A stretch of 64,000 nucleotides of DNA from Haliclona indistincta (Eukaryota; Porifera; Demospongiae; Haplosclerida; Chalinidae), in assembly GCA_964017065.1 (NCBI GenBank), contig OZ024785.1:496001-560000 (forward strand). The letters are read 5' to 3'. Under the pieces are notes generated by a model. That model was not told the DNA's origin, ran no database searches, and saw only the letters and a program-made list of their open reading frames with translations. The translations under genes and the position numbers were made by a program. Each line of letters opens with the position of its first letter. Position 1 is the first letter of the stretch. This document shows, piece by piece, positions 58,430 to 64,000 of the stretch.

Positions 58430-61318
58430 AAAGTGGTTTGTGAATTTGTGCTGGGCCTGTGAACTAGCTAGAGACAAACCAATTGTACCATGGTGAAGCT
58501 AAGACACTGTTCTACAAGATGCAATACAGTACAAAAGCCTGGCTGTTGTACATAGCCAGCACAAATTCAAAATGTGTTAATGAGGTTCATAAATAACAGT
58601 TAAAAGTACTATCTGAATTTGTGCTGGGTCTGTGAACTAGCTAGTGACAAACCAATTGTACCATGGTGAAGCTAAGACACTGTTCTACAAGATGCAATAA
58701 AGATTAAACTCTTGGAGTTCGTAGATAGCCAGCACAAATTCAAAATGTGTTAATGAGATTCATAAATAACAGTTAAAAGTACTATCTGAATTTGTGCTGG
58801 GGCTGTGAACTAGCTAGTGACAAACCAATTGTACCATGGTGAAGCTAAGACACTGTTCTACAAGATGCAATAAAGATTAAACTCTTGGAGTTCGTAGATA
58901 GCCAGCACAAATTCAAAATGTGTTAATGAGATTCATAAATAACAGTTAAAAGTACTATCTGAATTTGTGCTGGGCCTGTGAACTAGCTAGTGACAAACCA
59001 ATTGTACCATGGTGAAGCTAAGACACTGTTCTACAAGATGCAATACAGTACAAAAGCCTGGCTGTTGTACATAGCCAGCACAAATTCAAAATGTGTTAAT
59101 GAGATTCATAAATAACAGTTAAAAGTACTATCTGAATTTGTGCTGGGCCTGTGAACTAGCTAGTGACAAACCAATTGTACCATGGTGAAGCTAAGACACT
59201 GTTCTACAAGATGCAATAAAGATTAAACTCTTGGAGTTCGTAGATAGCCAGCACAAATTCAAAATGTGTTAATGAGATTCAGTTAAAAGTACTATCTGAA
59301 TTTGTGCTGGGCCTGTGAACTAGCTAGTGACAAACCAATTGTACCATGGTGAAGCTAAGACACTGTTCTACAAGTTGCAATAAAGTAAAAAAGCCTGGAT
59401 GTTGTACATAGCCAGCACAAATTCAAAATGTGTTAGTGAGATTCATAAATAACAGTTAAAAGTACTATCTGAATTTGTGCTGGGCCTGTGAACTAGCTAG
59501 TGACAAACCAATTGTACCATGGTGAAGCTAAGACACTGTTCTACAAGATGCAATAAAGATTAAACTCTTGGAGTTCGTAGATAGCCAGCACAAATTTAAA
59601 ATGTGTTAATGAGATTCAGTTAAAAGTACTATCTGAATTTGTGCTGGGCCTGTGAACTAGCTAGTGACAAACCAATTGTACCATGGTGAAGCTAAGACAC
59701 TGTTCTACAAGTTGCAATAAAGTAAAAAAGCCTGGATGTTGTACATAGCCAGCACAAATTCAAAATGTGTTAGTGAGATTCATAAATAACAGTTAAAAGT
59801 ACTATCTGAATTTGTGCTGGGGCTGTGAACTAGCTAGTGACAAACCAATTGTACCGTGGTGAAGCTAAGACACTGTTCTACAAGTTGCAATAAAGTAAAA
59901 AAGCCTGGATGTTGTACATAGCCAGCACAAATTCAAAATGTGTTAATGAGATTCATAAATAACAGTTAAAAGTACTATCTGAATTTGTGCTGGGGCTGTG
60001 AACTAGCTAGTGACAAACCAATTGTACCATGGTGAAGCTAAGACACTGTTCTACAAGATGCAATAAAGATTAAACTCTTGGAGTTCGTAGATAGCCAGCA
60101 CAAATTCAAAATGTGTTAATGAGATTCATAAATAACAGTTAAAAGTACTATCTGAATTTGTGCTGGGGCTGTGAACTAGCTAGTGACAAACCAATTGTAC
60201 CATGGTGAAGCTAAGACACTGTTCTACAAGATGCAATAAAGATTAAACTCTTGGAGTTCGTAGATAGCCAGCACAAATTCAAAATGTGTTAATGAGATTC
60301 ATAAATAACAGTTAAAAGTACTATCTGAATTTGTGCTGGGCCTGTGAACTAGCTAGTGACAAACCAATTGTACCATGGTGAAGCTAAGACACTGTTCTAC
60401 AAGATGCAATAAAGATTAAACTCTTGGAGTTCGTAGATAGCCAGCACAAATTCAAAATGTGTTAATGAGATTCATAAATAACAGTTAAAAGTACTATCTG
60501 AATTTGTGCTGGGCCTGTGAACTAGCTAGTGACAAACCAATTGTACCATGGTGAAGCTAAGACACTGTTCTACAAGATGCAATACAGTACAAAAGCCTGG
60601 CTGTTGTACATAGCCAGCACAAATTCAAAATGTGTTAATGAGATTCATAAATAACAGTTAAAAGTACTATCTGAATTTGTGCTGGGTCTGTGAACTAGCT
60701 AGTGACAAACCAATTGTACCATGGTGAAGCTAAGACACTGTTCTACAAGTTGCAATAAAGTAAAAAAGCCTGGATGTTGTACATAGCCAGCACAAATTCA
60801 AAATGTGTTAATGAGATTCATAAATAACAGTTAAAAGTACTATCTGAATTTGTGCTGGGGCTGTGAACTAGCTAGTGACAAACCAATTGTACCATGGTGA
60901 AGCTAAGACACTGTTCTACAAGTTGCAATAAAGTAAAAAAGCCTGGATGTTGTACATAGCCAGCACAAATTCAAAATGTGTTAATGAGATTCATAAATAA
61001 CAGTTAAAAGTACTATCTGAATTTGTGCTGGGGCTGTGAACTAGCTAGTGACAAACCAATTGTACCATGGTGAAGCTAAGACACTGTTCTACAAGATGCA
61101 ATAAAGATTAAACTCTTGGAGTTCGTAGATAGCCAGCACAAATTCAAAATGTGTTAATGAGATTCATAAATAACAGTTAAAAGTACTGTCTGAATTTGTG
61201 CTGGGCCTGTGAACTAGCTAGTGACAAACCAATTGTACCATGGTGGAGCTAAGACACTGTTCTACAAGTTGCAATAAAGTAAAAAAGCCTGGATGTTGTA
61301 CATAGCCAGCACAAATTG
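58430..61318 (-). repeat. 173-bp tandem array, right arm, 17 copies, inverted relative to the left
   Basis: Same unit as 48600-49780 in opposite orientation. Two subtypes alternate, one with 'agattaaactcttggagttc' and one with 'aaaaagcctggatgttgtac'; only the first occurs in the left array. Some units lack about 10 bp (ataaataac). Confidence 0.95.
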
Positions 61319-61767
61319 CCACACCCAGCAATAATGTGGAGTGTGTTGTTATCGGTAAATATCAACGTACACACTCTTATTGCTGGGTCCAGGAAACACC
61401 TAGAAAGAGAGAAAATGAGATTTGACATGCACCTCTAGAAGGAACTCACATGTAGAAATTGGTCAGTTATTGCATAGTCACTGATTCAGTGCCACACCCA
61501 GTAAGTAACAATAAGCAGCGTGACAAGTTACAAATGTATAGTGAATAACTTGAGATGCTGGCAGAGAATAGAGCACTACCAATAGGCCTACATGCTGTAC
61601 AGGTATAATACTGACTCACAGGCGCTGGCCCGCTACTCTCTGACTGCTCTGCATGGCGGCTAGTCTAGCCTCGAGACTCGATGACGTCGAGCGCAATGGC
61701 TGCGCTAACTGCGTCTTCGTAATTGAGCTCGTATGTACCACTAACCACAAAAATGTTGATGTATGGC
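61319..61767. other. Right subterminal unique region of the giant element
   Basis: Mostly non-coding. A short ATG frame at 61653 reads MAASLASRLDDVERNGCANC then meets a GTATGT donor at about 61731, so a first exon pointing out of the element is possible; unsupported otherwise. Confidence 0.3.
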
Positions 61768-61809
61768 TTCTACGAATGTGGTGCTGGCGAATGTGGTGCT
61801 GGCTTCAGC
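61768..61809 (-). repeat. Right terminal inverted repeat of the giant element
   Basis: Inverse of the left end with one substitution (gccag for gccgg) and one missing base near the inner edge. Two or three extra bases (cgg, 61810-61812) lie between it and the target duplication. Confidence 0.85.
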
Positions 61810-61812
61810 CGG

Positions 61813-62015
61813 GTTACTGCAATACCCAGGTCCATGAACGAGAGGTGCACCAGCACGAGGCGAGCGGGTGTACGTAGCTCCTTGAACAATACATATGAGC
61901 AGATGATGAGTAAGGCGCCGAGAATGGATAGACAACACGTAACGGCCACTACTATAAAGAGACTAGCTGGCTGCTCCTTCCCTGCTGCCGGCGGACACTC
62001 GTTACTGCTAGCCAT
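61813..62015 (-). pseudogene. GPR157-like receptor, 5' part of the split gene
   Basis: From ATG at 62015 the frame encodes the short N-terminus, helix 1 (ASLFIVVAVTCCLSILGALL), a basic loop (FKELRTPARLV) and the start of helix 2 (VHLSFMDLGIAVT), where the giant element begins. The reading frame resumes exactly in the copy at 47954-47970. Its start is 70 bp beyond the stop of the intact neighbour receptor. Confidence 0.9.
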
Positions 62016-62085
62016 GTTACTGCACAAATGGAGGCGGGGCAGGTTCTTTGCACACCGCAGTTATGATAACCTTGTAAAAATTGAT

Positions 62086-63291
62086 TTATTGATCAGAAGA
62101 AGAGCACGAAGACAAATTCTTAATAACATTGTCCGTGTGACCACTGCTGGCATTGATCCTGCCAGTCAGTAACGGAGCATGATCAGTTGGAGCTGCAGAA
62201 GATGAGCGAGGTTGCTTGTCCCTGAGCCAGTAGCACGGATTCAATCTCTTTCTGACCTTAGTAGTGAACAAGATGAAGAGCAGTGCATTAGCTATTCCCT
62301 GGGATGAGTCACCAATACCCTGCAGTGGCAGATCATCGTCATCATGTTAATACATAGTACTACATACCTCGGCATATTCTATCACTCTAGCAAACACTGG
62401 TGTAAACCCAACACTAATGTTAGTATAGATATAACAGAGAGTTAGGAAACACGAGGGAAGTCTTAGGACAATGAACACCACTGGAATAATGATGAGCTTA
62501 TAGTCCATCTTCTGATAGGCACCCCAGAACCGGTCAGATGAGATGAAGGCACGAGATCGCTCATACTAGAGAGAGAGTGTGTGTGTGTGTGAGGTAGTCA
62601 ACACATGATATACCTCTTGTCTGATTCTCAGGTATGTCGCTATGAACAGCACTCCGGCCAATATCAGTGTAGTATACTGTATTAGATCATACCCAAATAT
62701 GGTCACAAACACGTTTTTTTGCCGAGTGTAAGGGTTAATAATCTTTAGTCCGCACCACCCAGCGCCTCCATATGGGGTATAGCCGATATGATTCTCCAGC
62801 AATAACCACAGAGTGAGTGGAACAGGGATGAGATATGACAATATACCAATAATGTAGAACAATAGACGACATTGCTGCAAACTGAAGTGCGAGATACGAA
62901 AATAAAGATAGATAGCCAGCGATGCTGTCCACATAAATGCTCCAAGGTTAAAGTAGACGCTGAGGAATGCTTGTGCCTTGCACATGTTGCGCACAGCGCT
63001 GCTGGCAGTGTGGAAGTATGCTAGGCTACCATTGTTGTTCAGATGGATATAATATTGATCAAAGTATACAGTCACACCCACCAAGTGACCCAGGGCGCTG
63101 CCTAGGTCCATTATAGAGAGATGAACTAGTATCATACGAACAGTGGTACGTAGATCCTTGAATCCCACATAGCTAAGAATGATCAATAGAGCTCCTAGTA
63201 GCGACAGACTGCACGTGATCCCTACCGCCACACGAATATACACATCTTTGTGGACACTGCTTAGCTCACTGGACGGAATATACCTTGTCAT
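62086..63291 (-). CDS. GPR157-like G-protein-coupled receptor, intact
   Basis: Seven-helix plasma-membrane receptor related to GPR157 and cAMP-receptor-like GPCRs; ligand unknown. Three exons (62614-63291, 62368-62565, 62086-62319) give 369 residues. Segments: VAVGITCSLSLLGALLIILS (helix 1), LVHLSIMDLGSALGHLVGV (helix 2), CKAQAFLSVYFNLGAFMWTA (helix 3 with the conserved Cys), GGAGWCGL (extracellular Cys), MDYKLIIIPVVFIVLRLPSC (helix 6), GIGDSSQGIANALLFILFTT (helix 7). An upstream ATG at 63396 would add 35 residues; MTRYIPSSELSS is preferred. AATAAA overlaps the stop codon (TCAATAAATC). Head to head with the receptor at 63430. Confidence 0.9.
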
Positions 63292-63429
63292 GTCGACCGA
63301 CCTGTGAATGGACAGCGCAGCGCGGTGATCTTGATCAATGTACGAAGAGACTGCATGAAGACAACCAAAAGAGAAGGCGTGGTTATTTATGACCACACCT
63401 CATTGCCTGCCAATGCAATAAAATATGCC

Positions 63430-64000
63430 ATGGAGCTGGCTACAGCAACAGGTCCCAATGAGTCTTTTCCTGCCAGTAACATCACTCCGCCCAGTCCGTT
63501 TGTGTTCAAGAATGATGGAGTAAGAGCTGTGGTCGGGATCACGTGCCTGCTGTCTATGTCTGGCTCTTTGCTCATCATAGCTTCGTATGTGTTCTACAAG
63601 GAGCTACGCACAAGGGTACGGTTGATACTAGTCCACTTATCATTAATGGATCTTGGAGTAGGCCTTGCTAACTTCATAGGAGTTGCAGTATATTTTGATC
63701 AGTACTTTAGTAAAGGCGGTGCTGCAAGTAGTGAAGCTGTCCTTGTGTCATGCCAGGCTCAGGCATTTGTTGCCTTATTCTGCACTAATTCATCTGTGCT
63801 GTGGACCATAATGCTAGCAGTCTACCTGTACCTCCTCATTGTACATGCCGAGAGTACTTTAGCTAGATACTCGTTGTATATATTTGGTACACTGTGCTAC
63901 TTGCTCCCTCTAATGGTCAGTGTGTGGCTACTAGCTACTGGTCGCCTTGGTTACTCACCATATGATTCATCTGGTTGGTGCACAATCATAGTTACCAGTA
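63430..64000 (+). CDS. GPR157-like G-protein-coupled receptor, partial (runs off the window)
   Basis: From ATG at 63430 the frame is open to the window end (190 codons): an N-glycosylation-rich N-terminus (NESFPASNIT), helix 1 (VVGITCLLSMSGSLLIIAS), FYKELRTRVRLILVHLSLMD (loop and helix 2), VAVYFDQYF, CQAQAFVALFCTNSSVLWTI (helix 3), LPLMVSVWLLATGRLGY, SSGWCTII. It is closer to the split receptor (WFLATGRLG) in the fourth helix and to the intact one in the second. Divergently transcribed from the intact receptor with a spacer of 138 bp or less. Confidence 0.9.
   Translation, partial: MELATATGPNESFPASNITPPSPFVFKNDGVRAVVGITCLLSMSGSLLIIASYVFYKELRTRVRLILVHLSLMDLGVGLANFIGVAVYFDQYFSKGGAASSEAVLVSCQAQAFVALFCTNSSVLWTIMLAVYLYLLIVHAESTLARYSLYIFGTLCYLLPLMVSVWLLATGRLGYSPYDSSGWCTIIVTS

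Larger units (their letters stand above)
47971..61812. mobile_element. Giant 13.84-kb insertion with inverted termini and 16-17 bp target duplication
   Basis: GTTACTGCAATACCCAG, part of a receptor exon, is present at 47954-47970 and again at 61813-61829 in the same orientation. Between them the sequence starts CTGAAGCCAGCACCACATTC and ends with the inverse (GAATGTGGTGCTGGCTTCAG), giving terminal inverted repeats of about 43 bp. Next come about 500 bp of unrelated sequence on each side, then inverted arrays of a 173-bp repeat (48600-49780 and 58430-61318), then an 8.6-kb core. The core has a spliced gene with C48-protease motifs, a nested LINE fragment, a perfect hairpin, hydrophobic open frames, a hAT remnant and a foldback element. 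I cannot place it in a known superfamily; the long target duplication is unusual for a DNA transposon. Confidence 0.8.

Noticed and set aside
47971..61812. Polinton/Maverick identity for the giant element
   Set aside because: No protein-primed polymerase, retroviral-type integrase, packaging ATPase or capsid genes were seen, termini are short and the target duplication is 16-17 bp, not 6.
47971..61812. Simple inversion breakpoint instead of an insertion
   Set aside because: Both receptor halves remain on the same strand and in the right order, and the 17-bp exon piece is duplicated directly; an inversion would put them in opposite orientation.

Overview
The window is animal nuclear DNA: short GT-AG introns (mostly 35-60 bp), recognisable metazoan orthologues on both strands, gene-to-gene spacers often under 100 bp, and many tandem repeats and small transposons. 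Gene content, protein divergence and compactness fit a demosponge such as Amphimedon queenslandica; that organism call is inference. There is one 200-base assembly gap (6636-6835).

Layout. 1-1542 is repeat-rich and leads into the 3' two thirds of COPA (+, to 7494). ZMYND8-like (-, 7728-12039) meets it tail to tail. A 5'-truncated LINE (12583-14178) sits between ZMYND8 and TRAM1-like (+, 14337-16264), which is followed by TANGO2 (+). TANGO2 converges on TMEM94 (-, one exon), then come a YwrD-type gamma-glutamyltransferase (-) and a short AMBRA1-like WD40 gene (-). Those three minus-strand genes are nearly abutting. AMBRA1-like is head to head with a full lipin (+, 29323-35687; starts 38 bp apart). 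PTRHD1 (-) and a 356-residue mini-lipin (-) follow. Next are two intronless PhyH dioxygenases tail to tail (39930-42479) and SF1 (+, 42754-46971).

The right third is a cluster of GPR157-like receptors. One is intact (62086-63291, -), one runs off the window (63430 onward, +), and one is split in the second transmembrane segment by a 13.84-kb insertion (47971-61812). The insertion has inverted termini of about 43 bp and a 16-17 bp target duplication. It also has inverted arrays of a 173-bp repeat near both ends, a spliced gene with C48 (Ulp1-like) cysteine-protease motifs, and nested LINE, hAT and foldback elements. This is my best candidate for an undescribed system.

Introns here are either tiny or inflated by an array private to that intron (units of 4, 22, 23, 26, 44 and 51 bp) plus foldback transposons. 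The 4-kb AMBRA1-like intron is a 44-bp palindromic minisatellite into which three different TTAA-flanked foldback elements have inserted.

Functions are mainly housekeeping: vesicle coat (COPA), ER translocon (TRAM), Golgi/mitochondrial lipid homeostasis (TANGO2), ER P-type ATPase-like protein (TMEM94), phosphatidate phosphatases (lipins), chromatin reading (ZMYND8), splicing (SF1), peptidyl-tRNA hydrolysis (PTRHD1) and glutathione or peptide turnover (GGT). Apart from strand and spacing, nothing in the sequence links them into one pathway. Exon coordinates come from hand-matching splice sites and reading frame. Where I give a protein length, the exon phases add up.
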